Shown here: positions 1 to 8,724 of the stretch, piece after piece
Position numbering within the stretch: position 1 is the first letter of the stretch
Layout: the number at the start of each line of letters is the position of its first letter
Assembly (NCBI RefSeq): GCF_039539445.1
Contig: NZ_BAABDD010000025.1
Location: 1-64,000, forward strand
Reading direction: 5' to 3'
DNA from: Salinactinospora qingdaonensis
Lineage (GTDB): Bacteria; Actinomycetota; Actinomycetes; Streptosporangiales; Streptosporangiaceae
Length of the DNA stretch: 64,000 nt
Notes under the pieces: model-generated
Told to the model about the DNA's origin: nothing
Databases searched by the model: none
The model's input: the letters and a program-made list of their open reading frames with translations, nothing else
Program-made: the position numbers and the translations under genes

Positions 1-9
1 TTTCCCGTC

Positions 10-44
10 GCTCGTGCCTCGATCGCTGCGCGATCTCAGCAGCC
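10..44 (+). repeat. Dispersed 35-nt hairpin element, copy a
   Basis: The element begins GCTCGTGCCTC and ends CAGCAGCC. It carries a hairpin core, GATCGC-TGC-GCGATC. Four more copies occur at 612-646 (minus), 17531-17565 (plus), 17929-17963 (minus) and 24388-24422 (plus). The stem is unchanged while the three-base loop varies, which suggests selection for structure or a REP-like mobile repeat. Confidence 0.75.
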
Positions 45-50
45 AGGGGT

Positions 51-208
51 GGGCTGTGCTTGGGGTGGGCGCCCTAGCGCCGCGCCCCACGGGAGTTCAC
101 CCCACTGCTGAGGGCGGGCTGTACTTGGGGTGGGTGCCCTAGCGCCGCGCCCCACGGGAGTTCACCCCACTACTGAGGGCGGGCTGTACTTGAGGCGGGC
201 GCCCTAGG
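51..208. repeat. 65-bp tandem repeat, about 2.4 copies
   Basis: The units are 51-115 and 116-180, followed by a partial third from 181 to about 208. Each begins GGGCTGT and contains GGGAGTTCACCCCACT. The two full units differ at only a few positions. No reading frame is kept over the array. Confidence 0.85.
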
Positions 209-611
209 CGTGGGCAACACCCTGACGCGGACCAGCCAAATCGCGATGGGCCGTATCCGGGGGCGGGGTGCCCTAGCCTGGCGCCGTGCTGCGAGAGGGC
301 GCCCCTTTGCCACGGGGCGCTGCTACGTCGAGGCCGGTACCCATGTGGAGCACGGCGGCTGCCCCCTGCCACGGCGCGGCGGGGGCCTGTCGCGAGCCCC
401 GAGGCGGGGGTGTCTCAGGAGCACGGCTTTCAACGCGGCGCAGCGGGCACGCCTGCCGCTAGACCCGAGGTGGGGGATGTCACCCGCTGTTGCGTTTCGA
501 GCTACAGCAGCGTTCCTTCACGCTGAGGGCTACTCGTAGCGCTTCACACACCCCGGAGCCACCGTGCCCCCACACTCTTCCCACCTCACCCCCGCCACCG
601 CGCCCCCTTCA

Positions 612-646
612 GGCTGCCGAGATCGCGCAGCGATCGAGGCACGAGC
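612..646 (-). repeat. Dispersed 35-nt hairpin element, copy b
   Basis: This is a reverse-oriented copy of the element at 10-44, with stem GATCGC/GCGATC. It lies beyond the leader-distal end of CRISPR array 1, in the same relative place as copy c beyond array 2. Confidence 0.75.
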
Positions 647-731
647 GAACGCCGCACCCTCCCAGCCCGCCAGCCACAGACTCCGCACACGAAGAGCACA
701 CAGCGGCCAGGAGCGGAACATGTAGCCGAGC

Positions 732-1248
732 GGGACCATCCCCGCACCCCCGGGGAGCACGAGTTGAAGTTTCGCTGGTCGCGGCGCCACGGGGGACCAT
801 CCCCGCACGCGCGGGGAGCACTCGGTGCCGTAGTGTGCGTGCTCGCCGGACTCGGGACCATCCCCGCACGCGCGGGGAGCACCAGACCCAGAACCTGTTG
901 AATGCTGTGAATCTGGGACCATCCCCGCACGCGCGGGGAGCACGGAGAGCTGGAGCGTTCGGTCCGCCATAGTCAGGGACCATCCCCGCACGCGCGGGGA
1001 GCACTCCTTCTCCTGACGACGGACCTCGGCCTCGTCTGGACCATCCCCGCACGCGCGGGGAGCACTCGGCTTTCGAGCGACGGCCCTCGTCGCGGTCGGG
1101 ACCATCCCCGCACGCGCGGGGAGCACGCCGAGGGGCTCACCAGCTCCGAAAAACTCTTGGGACCATCCCCGCACGCGCGGGGAGCACCTTGGACTCCCGA
1201 TCGTCTGATGAATCGACTTGGGACCATCCCCGCACGCGCGGGGAGCAC
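732..1248 (-). CRISPR. CRISPR array 1, 9 repeats, type I-E-like, leader at right end
   Basis: Nine 29-nt repeats start at 732, 793, 854, 915, 976, 1037, 1098, 1159 and 1220, an exact 61-nt period with 32-nt spacers. On the minus strand the repeat begins GTGCTCCCCGCGCGTG and ends GGGGATGGTCCC, which is the type I-E style found in actinobacteria. The repeat at 732 is degenerate in its loop, marking the old end. The leader-proximal repeat is at 1220. The array is therefore read leftward. The centre of the repeat differs from array 2 (GCGTGC instead of GCACGC). No cas gene is present in the window. Confidence 0.97.
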
Positions 1249-1340
1249 CCTCGTTGACCTGCGACGCTATCAGCGGGACATGGCTGTTTTGACCACTTGT
1301 TGAGAATTGCGCAAATGGGGTGAATCGGCGCAAATTTTCA
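1249..1340 (-). promoter_or_regulatory. Leader of CRISPR array 1
   Basis: The sequence next to the repeat at 1220 matches, in reverse complement, the block just before array 2 (16379-16436), including TCTCAACAAGTGGTCAAAAC and GCTGATAGCGTCGCAGG. Beyond about 1308 the match ends, but here the DNA stays comparatively AT-rich up to about 1345, as expected of a complete leader. It should carry the crRNA promoter and the integration site. Confidence 0.85.
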
Positions 1341-2008
1341 AAGTGTTTCCTCAGCTTCCTCGTCAGGCTTGGTGCGTTCGGTGTCCTCGCCTGCTGGTGC
1401 TTCCGTTCATTTCCTTAGTTATTTCCTTAGCGGAAGGCCGCTGCCGATACCCCCTCCGGGTGGATCGACGGGACAAACGTACCGTGAGTGTGGCCGCCGG
1501 GTGCGCCCGTCTGAGAATGAGTCGGCAACAGTCCCCCATGCGGCAGTTAAGGCTTAAGGCGAGGTAGCTCCCCTGTTGCCCCTCGCCCCCTTGGCGCGCC
1601 TCGGGCGCTCCGTGGCTGGCCGGGACGGTGTCCTCTCCGACTCCGCCACCTCGGCGCCGCCCCCTCGACTGCGCCTTCTTCGGCTCTTTCGCTTGGCCTC
1701 CCGCTGGGTTCCCGGCTCTGGCAGGGGCTAGTTTCCTTCTCCGGCTGGGGCCAACAAGTGGTCCAGCAAGTGGAGTGAACCTTCGGGGTTTGCAACATCC
1801 CGATATCGGTCTGTCGTGATCATGGCACCGTTGCTAACCAAGGCGCGTCCTACGGTTGAAGCCGTCACCTCGCCAGTGGGGTGGCGCTCATCGCCATAAT
1901 GGGGCGGTCAGGGCAGGGTGGGGCGCGTGTTGGTGCGTCGCCGTGGCCCTCGCAGCCCGACCGTCACTGCACCACGTCTCGCTACCGCCCACAGGAGCAG
2001 CAGTAACC
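1341..2008. other. Non-coding gap between CRISPR leader 1 and the kinase gene
   Basis: No supported gene is seen. A GGCGAGG/CCTCGCC inverted repeat with a 16-base loop lies at 1558-1587 and might terminate transcription. A ribosome-binding site, AGGAG, at 1993-1997 belongs to the kinase start at 2009. A 12-base match to the CRISPR leader (CAACAAGTGGTC) near 1751 is probably chance. Confidence 0.5.
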
Positions 2009-4831
2009 GTGACCGAGTCCGTGAACACTCGTCTGGCGCCCCTCACCACGGATGACCCGGCGCAGATCGGCGCGTTCCAGCTCATTGGCCGGCTGGGCGC
2101 GGGAGGTATGGGGGTCGTCTACTACGGTCGGGACTCTTCCGGATACCCCGCGGCCGTGAAGATGGTGCGCCCCGAATACGCGGCCGACCCCGGTTACCGT
2201 GGCAGGTTCGAGCGCGAGGTCGGCCTCGCCAAGCGGGTGCGGGGGCGCTGTATCGCTCCGCTGCTGGCCGCCGATCCGCACACCGAGCAGCCCTGGCTCG
2301 CCATCGCCTACGTCTCCGGCCCTACGCTGCGCGAGCACATCGCGAGCGCCGGCCCGCTGGCGGGCGGTCACCTCACCGCCTTCGCCACCGGGCTCGCCGA
2401 GGCGCTGGCGGCCATCCACCGCGAAGGCATCGTGCACCGCGACCTCAAACCCGACAACGTCATCCTTTCACCCGAGGGCCCCAAGGTTCTGGACTTCGGC
2501 ATCGCTCAGGCTCTCGACGAGGCGTCGATGACCCGATCCGACATCGTCGTCGGCACGCCTGGCTGGATCAGCCCGGAACGCTACGACGGCCACCGGGCCG
2601 GCCCCGAGTCCGACATGTTCTGCTGGGCAGAGTTGGTGGCCTTCGCCGGCAGCGGTCGCCAGCCCTACGGTTCGGGCCCGCTGGAGACGCTGCGCTACCG
2701 CACGATCAACGAGGAGCCCGACAGTGCGGCTGACAAGCTCCCGCCCGCGCTGCACGAGGTCGTCCAGCGTGCGCTCAACCGTGCCCCCGGCCAGCGGCCC
2801 ACTGCCGCCGAGGCGTTCGCCGCCATCACCGGCCAGCGGGTCGACGACTCCGGTGAGGAGTTGACGCGGGTCGCCACGCAGCTCATCGACAATCAGTGGA
2901 CGCTCGCCCTCAGCGAGCACAGCACTCCCTTGCCGAGCCAGCCGCTGCGCGCCACCACTGTCGGGCGGCCCATCACCTTCGCCGGCCACACCGTGCACGA
3001 GTCCGCCGAACTGGCGGCCCTGTTCGCCACCTATCCGGATCGCGCCGAGGAGTGGCTGTGCGGCAGCGGCGCGGCGCGGTTGCGTGACTGGCTCGACGAC
3101 ACCGGAGACACCAGCTACGACCGCGACTATCTCTCCGCCATCGAGGGGCCTGAGAGTGCGGCGCTGGCTATCACGGCGTTCGCCGCCGCCCACGCGCCCA
3201 CCAGCACCCCCACCTACCGTGGCCATGACGTCAGCATCGAGGGGATGCGCCGTCTGGCCGCGGGCGGCTCCAGGGAACACCAGGTGCTCAGCGAGATCAT
3301 CGTTAACGAGGTCCCGCTCATCGCCGCGGCCCACGCCTGCTCTCACGCCGACTGCGGTAGCCGGTGTGCCCGGCTGGAGCGCATCGGCCACCACGCCCGC
3401 GAGACCATCGACGCAGCTCTCTTGCACGCCGCCCGGCTGGGGTTTCGCCTCGCTCCGTCCGAACGTGACCGTGCCGTAGCGATCGGTATCGAGATCCTTG
3501 ACGAGCCCCAGCGCCGCCACGTCCATTCCGTTGTGCTGCCGAACGTGCGTTCTCTGGCTGTGCCCTGGTGGAATACGCTGGCGCGCGAGGCGCTCAGTGG
3601 CGATCTCACCACTGTGGAGGGCCGCGCCAGAGTCTTGGCGCTACGGCTGCTCACGCCCTTCGCTCGCCAAAACGCCGGCCCTGCCTGGCGGCGGTTGCTC
3701 TCGCCGCGCGGCTGGGTGGCCCGCGGCATCCCGCGGGTGCTGCTGTTGAGCCTGCTTTGCTTCGCCCTTTTGGGTTTCGCCGCAGGTGGGGCGGTCTCGT
3801 CGATCTATCCGTCCCACCCGCTGGCTCTGGGGGAAGGCGCGGACTTCTCGGCCCCCGTCATCGCTGGGGTTCTCGCCTACCAGATGGAACTGTGGCCGTT
3901 CTATGCGCTGCTCGCTGTGGGGGTCGTCAGTGTGCCCGCGCGGTTGCGGGTCGCGGCGGTCTGCTACGCGATGCCGCTGGTTCTGCTCGCCACGGCCGTG
4001 GTCGCCTTTCTGCCGCGCCTGCCGCTGCTGATGCCCCTCGGGTCTCTTGCCATGCGCGACCCGGTGTTGGGGTGGGTGACCAGTACGGGTGACCAGGCGA
4101 TTTTTCTCGTTGTCCTCGCCGGCGTCCTCGGGTTTTTGCTGTTCGCCGCTTTGGTCGGCTCAGCGGTGGCCACCCCCGGGCCGGTGCCGCCGCCGCTGCT
4201 GCCTAAGCGCGGCGCGTTGACGCGCGCGCTCGTCGCCATCCCGTTGCTGGGGCTGCTGGTGTGGATTCCGCTTTGGTCGGTGCTTTTGCTGCTCGCCGTT
4301 GGTGACAACGCCTTGCAGGAGATGACCGATGTCGCGGTCCGCAACGTTTTCGCCTCTTTCACCTCTGTGGTGCTGCCGTTGGCGATGGTGGTCGGCGCCC
4401 TGGCCTACCTGTTGTGGCGCGGCCCCGGTGGCCATGTGCTCTATCTGGGGTTCTTCGCTTTGTTGTTCTCCTACAACACGCTGATCGACTCCACGGGGGA
4501 GATGCCAGCGGCCCTGCCCGGTGCCGGTGCGCTCAGCCTGGGGCTGATCGAGACCTATGGGGGCGCTTTGGGGTGGGCCGTGCTGTGGGTCTTCCTGCCG
4601 GGGAACTTCGTCGTGGGTGCCTGGTTGGCCGAACGGTTGCGCTACCGTAAGCGCCGCCGGCCCGCCCCGGCCCCGCCGGGTGGCTACCCCACGGTCGGCT
4701 ATGCCACGCCGCCCCCGGTGGCTCCGCCGCCGGGCCAACCCCACCCGGGTTATGCCCCTCAGCCCGGCGGTCACGCGCCGCCGCGCGCCATGCCGGCTCC
4801 ACCGCCTCCCTACCAGCCGCCACGGCGGTGA
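2009..4831 (+). CDS. Ser/Thr protein kinase with multi-pass membrane domain
   Basis: A Hanks-type kinase domain covers about residues 20-285: glycine loop LGAGGMG at 29-35, the ATP-binding lysine in AVKMV near 51, catalytic HRDLKPDN at 143-150, DFG at 162, then GTPGWISPERYDG. About 290 residues of soluble, mostly helical sequence follow, then roughly eight hydrophobic segments from residue 573, and a tail rich in proline and glycine. There are no PASTA repeats, so it is not a PknB-type cell-wall sensor; the membrane block may sense or transport something. The frame is open from 1856, but GTG at 2009 follows AGGAG by 11 bases and is preferred, giving 940 residues. It stands alone between CRISPR array 1 and the recA block. 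Confidence 0.85.
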   Translation: MTESVNTRLAPLTTDDPAQIGAFQLIGRLGAGGMGVVYYGRDSSGYPAAVKMVRPEYAADPGYRGRFEREVGLAKRVRGRCIAPLLAADPHTEQPWLAIAYVSGPTLREHIASAGPLAGGHLTAFATGLAEALAAIHREGIVHRDLKPDNVILSPEGPKVLDFGIAQALDEASMTRSDIVVGTPGWISPERYDGHRAGPESDMFCWAELVAFAGSGRQPYGSGPLETLRYRTINEEPDSAADKLPPALHEVVQRALNRAPGQRPTAAEAFAAITGQRVDDSGEELTRVATQLIDNQWTLALSEHSTPLPSQPLRATTVGRPITFAGHTVHESAELAALFATYPDRAEEWLCGSGAARLRDWLDDTGDTSYDRDYLSAIEGPESAALAITAFAAAHAPTSTPTYRGHDVSIEGMRRLAAGGSREHQVLSEIIVNEVPLIAAAHACSHADCGSRCARLERIGHHARETIDAALLHAARLGFRLAPSERDRAVAIGIEILDEPQRRHVHSVVLPNVRSLAVPWWNTLAREALSGDLTTVEGRARVLALRLLTPFARQNAGPAWRRLLSPRGWVARGIPRVLLLSLLCFALLGFAAGGAVSSIYPSHPLALGEGADFSAPVIAGVLAYQMELWPFYALLAVGVVSVPARLRVAAVCYAMPLVLLATAVVAFLPRLPLLMPLGSLAMRDPVLGWVTSTGDQAIFLVVLAGVLGFLLFAALVGSAVATPGPVPPPLLPKRGALTRALVAIPLLGLLVWIPLWSVLLLLAVGDNALQEMTDVAVRNVFASFTSVVLPLAMVVGALAYLLWRGPGGHVLYLGFFALLFSYNTLIDSTGEMPAALPGAGALSLGLIETYGGALGWAVLWVFLPGNFVVGAWLAERLRYRKRRRPAPAPPGGYPTVGYATPPPVAPPPGQPHPGYAPQPGGHAPPRAMPAPPPPYQPPRR

Positions 4832-4928
4832 TCGCGTTTGCCGTGCCGGTTTCTCGGATGTTCTCGAGGGCGCCCGCTCCGGGGCGATGGAGGTGACACA
4901 GCATAGGACCGGCCCGATACTGGGACTG

Positions 4929-5123
4929 ATGAGATTTTCCCATTTCTGGCAGCGCATGTACGAACAGTTCGGTGAGAGCTACGCCGACAGCCTGGCGCAG
5001 GACTACGTGATCGAGCGCTTGGGCTCGCGTACTGTGCGCCAGGCGCTCGACGACGGCATCAGCGCCAAGGAGGTATGGGCCGCGGTGTGCGAGACATTCG
5101 GGGTCCCTGCCGCCGCCCGCTGA
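4929..5123 (+). CDS. DUF3046 family protein
   Basis: This 64-residue protein starts MRFSHFWQRMYEQFGESYA and fits DUF3046, a small actinobacterial family regularly found just upstream of recA. No catalytic motif is visible and its role is unknown. An earlier in-frame ATG at 4887 would add 14 residues, but family members start near the MR-x-x-x-FW segment, so 4929 is chosen even though its ribosome-binding site is weak. The recA SOS box follows the gene within 60 bases, so the two are probably transcribed separately. Confidence 0.85.
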   Translation: MRFSHFWQRMYEQFGESYADSLAQDYVIERLGSRTVRQALDDGISAKEVWAAVCETFGVPAAAR

Positions 5124-5157
5124 GGCCCGACGGTGGCGACACGCCCCACGAACAGTG

Positions 5158-5193
5158 TCGAACGCGCATTCGAGCGATCGAACAGAAGTTCGG
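5158..5193 (+). promoter_or_regulatory. LexA (SOS) box of recA, with an upstream near-match
   Basis: TCGAACAGAAGTTCGG at 5178-5193 matches the actinobacterial and Bacillus-type SOS box GAAC-N4-GTTC exactly. TCGAACGCGCATTCGA at 5158-5173 is nearly palindromic and differs from the box by one base in one half-site. Their centres are 20 bp apart, about two helical turns. A possible -10 hexamer TAGCAT lies at 5195-5200, so LexA bound here would block RNA polymerase. Confidence 0.8.
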
Positions 5194-5203
5194 GTAGCAT
5201 GAA

Positions 5204-5439
5204 GGTAGGGATTCGGGTCAGTCCGCGTTAGCAGGACGACAACCGAATCGGACTGTCGGGCCGGCCGCGAGGCGCGGGGCGCGCCTCCCGGCTCGCGCTG
5301 GGACGGCCGCGCCGACCAGGGGAGCGACGCGACCACCGGTCGTCCACAGGGTGGCGGATGACGTCGCGGAATGTCATCGCGACCGCATAGCGTCACTCGC
5401 GAGATGAAGAAGAAGACATCAACCCAACAGGGGTTCACC
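5204..5439 (+). promoter_or_regulatory. Long 5' leader of recA with stem-loop
   Basis: If transcription starts shortly after the -10 at 5195-5200, recA has an untranslated leader of about 235 bases. It begins with a stem-loop: GATTCGG at 5210-5216 pairs with CCGAATC at 5243-5249, with a smaller GTCC/GGAC stem inside. No upstream ORF with a good ribosome-binding site was found. The function is unknown. Confidence 0.45.
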
Positions 5440-7737
5440 GTGGCATCTGCTGATCGAGACAAGGCTCTCGAAACCGCCCTGGCGCAGATCGAGCGCCAGT
5501 TCGGCAAGGGGACCGTCATGCGCCTCGGCGATGACGACCGCCCGCCCATCGAGTCGATCCCCACCGGCTCCATCGCCCTTGACGTCGCGCTCGGTATCGG
5601 CGGTATCCCCCGCGGCCGGATTGTCGAGGTCTATGGTCCAGAAAGCTCTGGGAAGACCACCGTGGCCCTGCATGCGGTGGCCAACGCCCAACATGCCGGT
5701 GGGATCGCTGCCTTTGTCGACGCTGAGCACGCACTCGACCCCGATTACGCCAAGAAGATCGGTGTCGACACCGACAACCTGCTGCTCTCCCAGCCCGACA
5801 CCGGCGAGCAGGCCCTGGAGATCACCGACATGTTGATCCGCTCGGGGGCCATCTCCATCATCGTCATCGACTCCGTGGCCGCGCTCGTGCCCCGCGCCGA
5901 GATCGAGGGGGAGATGGGAGACAGCCACGTCGGTCTCCAAGCCCGACTGATGTCGCAGGCTTTGCGCAAGATAGCCGGTGCGCTGCACCAGACCGGCACG
6001 ACCGCGATCTTCATTAACCAGCTTCGCGAGAAGGTCGGCGTGATGTTCGGGTGCATGGACTACCACACCCCCGTCACGCTGGCCGATGGTTCCCAGGAGA
6101 AGGTCGGCGCGATCGTCGATCAGCGGATGGACGTCGAAGTCCTCTCCTATGACCCCGACACCGACCGAGTCGTGCCGCGTCCGGTGGTGAACTGGTTCGA
6201 CAACGGAACCACCGAGCATTTCCTGCGGTTCACCGTGGCCGGTGCGGGCGAGAACGCTCCGGCGCAATTCTCGGCCACACCTAACCACCTGCTCCGCACG
6301 CCGGGAGGCTGGCGCGAGGCCGGCGAGCTGCTGCCTGGCGATCGGGTCCTCACCGCCCAGCCCTTCCACCTGAGCGAGCAGCAGCGCCAACTCCTGCTGG
6401 GGTCGATCATGGGGGGCGCCGACCTCTCCGCGCCCCCGCGCGGGCACAGCGGGGCGCGGTGGAGCATGAGCCACCCCCAGCACCAGGCTGACTATCTCGA
6501 CTGGAAGCTTTCGCTGCTGCCCAACGTCTACCACACGCGCATCAGCGACGCCGCCGGAAGGCTCGTCGCGCGGTCACGCCCGCTGCCCGAACTCGACGAA
6601 CTCGCCGAGGTCGTCGAGTTCGACGGCGCCACTAAGCACCTCACGTGGGAGTTTTTGAAGTCGCTCACGCCGCTGGCGCTAGCGGTGTGGTACATGGACG
6701 CCGGCTCCCTCACCTCCGGTCTCGCGGACCGTGCCGCGTCCGAGCACGACGCGGGCCGGATCGAGATCCCCGTGGCGCACCTGAGCCCGGGCTCGCAGCA
6801 ACGTCTCACCGACTATCTGCGCGACACCCACGGACTCGACGTCACCTTGGCACAGCCCGGTCCCGAAGGGCAGACCTGCATCCGGTTCACCACCGCGGCT
6901 ACGGCCCAGTTTCAGGAGCTGGTCGCGCCCTACGTGCCCAGCGTGAACGCCGATGTGTTGCCGCAGCGGCTGCGCGGCCAGTGCCGGCTCGCCCCCGATT
7001 TCGCCGAGCCTGAGGAGCGGCTCGTGGCTACACCCGTGGTCGACGTCGAGCCCGTCTTCGAACCCGAAGGCGCGCGCCGCTTCGACATCGAGGTTGCCGG
7101 GCACCACAACTACTTCGTCGACGGGGTGATGGTCCACAACAGTCCCGAGACCACCACTGGCGGCCGTGCCCTGAAGTTCTACTCGTCAGTGCGGCTCGAC
7201 GTGCGCCGCATCGAAACCCTCAAGGACGGCACCGACGCGGTCGGCAACCGCACCCGGGTCAAGGTCGTCAAGAACAAGACGGCTCCTCCGTTCAAGCAGG
7301 CCGAAATGGACATCCTCTATGGGGTGGGGATCAGCCGCGAAGGTGGGCTGATCGACCTCGGCGTCGAGAACGGGGTCGTGCGCAAGTCCGGTGCTTGGTA
7401 CACCTACGAGGGCACCCAGCTCGGCCAGGGCAAGGAGAACGCCCGCAACTTCCTGCGCGACAACGCCGATATGGCCAACGAGGTCGAGAAGAAGATCAAG
7501 GAGAAGCTGGGGGTTCCCACCGGCAGCGACGACAGCGCCAAGGGCGAGGCCGCCGGTTCCGAGGCCGCCGCGGGCAAGGACACCAAGTCCGACGCCAAGA
7601 GTGCCGCGAGCACTGGCGCCAAGGCCAAGACCAAGGAAACCAAGGAAAGCGAGCAAGCAGCCGAGAGCGCGTCCCCCACTGCCGCGACAGCCAAGCGCAC
7701 CACCCGCAGTAAGGCGACGCCGTCTACTGACGCCTGA
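5440..7737 (+). CDS. recA: RecA recombinase precursor containing an intein
   Basis: RecA binds single-stranded DNA with ATP, drives strand exchange and triggers LexA self-cleavage. Extein features include Walker A GPESSGKTTVAL, the ENQ-type segment INQLREKVGVMFG, and SPETTTGGRALKFY after the intein. The precursor is 765 residues; removing the 363-residue intein leaves about 402. The C-terminus is a long Lys/Ala/Ser/Thr low-complexity tail. The frame is open from 5371, but GTG at 5440 follows AGGGG with good spacing and gives the usual ASADRDKALE start. recX follows 11 bases later, and an SOS box controls the gene. Confidence 0.97.
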   Translation: MASADRDKALETALAQIERQFGKGTVMRLGDDDRPPIESIPTGSIALDVALGIGGIPRGRIVEVYGPESSGKTTVALHAVANAQHAGGIAAFVDAEHALDPDYAKKIGVDTDNLLLSQPDTGEQALEITDMLIRSGAISIIVIDSVAALVPRAEIEGEMGDSHVGLQARLMSQALRKIAGALHQTGTTAIFINQLREKVGVMFGCMDYHTPVTLADGSQEKVGAIVDQRMDVEVLSYDPDTDRVVPRPVVNWFDNGTTEHFLRFTVAGAGENAPAQFSATPNHLLRTPGGWREAGELLPGDRVLTAQPFHLSEQQRQLLLGSIMGGADLSAPPRGHSGARWSMSHPQHQADYLDWKLSLLPNVYHTRISDAAGRLVARSRPLPELDELAEVVEFDGATKHLTWEFLKSLTPLALAVWYMDAGSLTSGLADRAASEHDAGRIEIPVAHLSPGSQQRLTDYLRDTHGLDVTLAQPGPEGQTCIRFTTAATAQFQELVAPYVPSVNADVLPQRLRGQCRLAPDFAEPEERLVATPVVDVEPVFEPEGARRFDIEVAGHHNYFVDGVMVHNSPETTTGGRALKFYSSVRLDVRRIETLKDGTDAVGNRTRVKVVKNKTAPPFKQAEMDILYGVGISREGGLIDLGVENGVVRKSGAWYTYEGTQLGQGKENARNFLRDNADMANEVEKKIKEKLGVPTGSDDSAKGEAAGSEAAAGKDTKSDAKSAASTGAKAKTKETKESEQAAESASPTAATAKRTTRSKATPSTDA
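6052..7140 (+). mobile_element. RecA intein with LAGLIDADG homing endonuclease domain (363 aa)
   Basis: The in-frame insertion starts at Cys1 (CMDYHTPVTLADG, block A) directly after GVMFG and ends with VMVHN before Ser+1 of SPETTTGG. Other splicing motifs are TPNH at residues 76-79 (block B) and FDIEVAGHHNYFVDG at 344-358 (block F). Two LAGLIDADG-like motifs, LLGSIMGGADLS (about 115-126) and LAVWYMDAGSL (about 209-219), each keep the acidic residue, so the endonuclease may be active. The site follows extein residue 204, which corresponds to the Mycobacterium leprae RecA intein site rather than the M. tuberculosis one (from memory of the literature). Confidence 0.95.
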
Positions 7738-7748
7738 GGGGAGGGCTG

Positions 7749-8330
7749 ATGCACGGGCAGGAGGGGCAGGACCCGTTACCCGGGGCGGCGCCGCCCGAGG
7801 ACGATCCAGCGGCCAAAGCCCGCGGCATCTGCCTGCGGCTGCTCGCCACCACACCGCGCACCCGCGCCCAACTCGCCGAGGCCCTCGCCGACCACGACAT
7901 CCCCGACGAGATCGCCGGCGAGGTGCTCGGCCGGTTCAGTGAGGTCGGGCTGATCGACGATGTCGCCTTCGCCCACGCCTGGGTCGATTCCCGTCACACC
8001 GGCCGCGGGCTGGCGGGGCGCGCCCTCGCCGCCGAACTGCGGCGTCGTGGCGTGGCCGAGGACACCGTGCGTGAGGCCGTCGACGCTGGGCTTACCCCCG
8101 ACCGTGAGGAGGACACGGCCCGCGCGCTCGTGCGGCGCAAACTCACCACCACCCGCCACAAGGACGTGGCTGTCCGCGCACGCCGCGCCATGGGTGTGCT
8201 GGCCCGCAAGGGCTACGCGCCGGGGCTGGCCTACCGGCTGGTCCGTGAGGAGTTGGAGGCGGAAGGGACCGAAGTGGACCTGCCCGAACCCGATTTCGAC
8301 GCAGACCCTCCCGAGGCCGGAACCAGCTAG
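7749..8330 (+). CDS. recX: Regulatory protein RecX
   Basis: RecX binds RecA filaments and limits their activity. The 193-residue protein has the tandem three-helix repeats typical of the family, including RTRAQLAEALADHDIP, GLIDDVAFAHAWVDSR and a C-terminal RRAMGVLARKGYAPGLAYRLV. It sits 11 bases behind recA and probably shares its SOS-controlled transcript; a GGGGAGGG ribosome-binding site precedes ATG 7749. The length is normal for actinomycetes. There is no sign of decay. Confidence 0.93.
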   Translation: MHGQEGQDPLPGAAPPEDDPAAKARGICLRLLATTPRTRAQLAEALADHDIPDEIAGEVLGRFSEVGLIDDVAFAHAWVDSRHTGRGLAGRALAAELRRRGVAEDTVREAVDAGLTPDREEDTARALVRRKLTTTRHKDVAVRARRAMGVLARKGYAPGLAYRLVREELEAEGTEVDLPEPDFDADPPEAGTS

Positions 8331-8724
8331 CCGCCGTTGGAGGTATTGGCGATACCTGCCACCCAGGCCGGGGCCGCCGTGTCGAGGAGCCCGTTGACCT
8401 TGCCGGAAAGCGGCACGCCCCGGCACCCGTCAAAGAAGTCGGATACGCTCTGGAGGTTATCGGGGTTATACAAGTGTTAGGTGAGTGCACGGTAAAGCCG
8501 CTGACCGGCGTTGATCCCGGTTGCCGGTTCCCGCTACCGCCTCCTAACCTCACGGCAGTGAGGAATTAACTTCGTACACGGCGGGTAGCGATACCCCACA
8601 GCGGACGACATGCGTACCGTCGGCCCGGGCGCGTGGTCCCGCCAGTACATCCGGCGGCGGGCATAGGTCACCCCCTGTGGTCGAGGCGTAGGCAACAGCG
8701 CGAGGCACGGTTAGGGGTGGGGCG
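8331..8724. other. Intergenic gap between recX and rny
   Basis: No gene is seen. An AGGTAT/ATACCT hairpin with a five-base loop at 8341-8357 may be a weak recX terminator. The stretch around 8450-8580 is less GC-rich and probably holds the rny promoter, but no confident hexamer pair could be assigned. Confidence 0.4.

Larger units (their letters stand above)
1..731. repeat. Non-coding left flank of CRISPR array 1 (inverted copy of 17504-17970)
   Basis: No convincing gene is seen here; the open frames are by-products of high GC. Read on the minus strand, 590-731 resembles the trailer of array 2 (17504-17620), and 1-100 resembles the reverse complement of about 17870-17970. Scattered matches continue in between, for example the block GGTGCCCTAGCCTGGCGC near 270 and its counterpart near 17895. 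The whole stretch therefore looks like a diverged inverted copy of the DNA beyond array 2. It holds two copies of a 35-nt hairpin element and a tandem repeat, listed separately. Confidence 0.65.

Noticed and set aside
210..1333. Overlapping long ORFs on both strands through the first CRISPR array
   Set aside because: They translate the 61-nt repeat unit into repeated RGDGP/RVRGW-like peptides; no ribosome-binding sites and no known proteins.
1751..1762. CAACAAGTGGTC, a 12-base match to the CRISPR leader
   Set aside because: Too short and not next to any repeat.
1856..2008. N-terminal extension of the kinase from 1856
   Set aside because: GTG 2009 has a clear AGGAG site and gives a normal N-terminus; the upstream 51 codons are not kinase-like.
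3541..3552. GAACGTGCGTTC, an SOS-box-like match inside the kinase gene
   Set aside because: Within coding sequence, far from any start; likely chance.
8331..8724. Possible small RNA or riboswitch in the recX-rny gap
   Set aside because: No stable conserved structure could be drawn apart from one weak hairpin.
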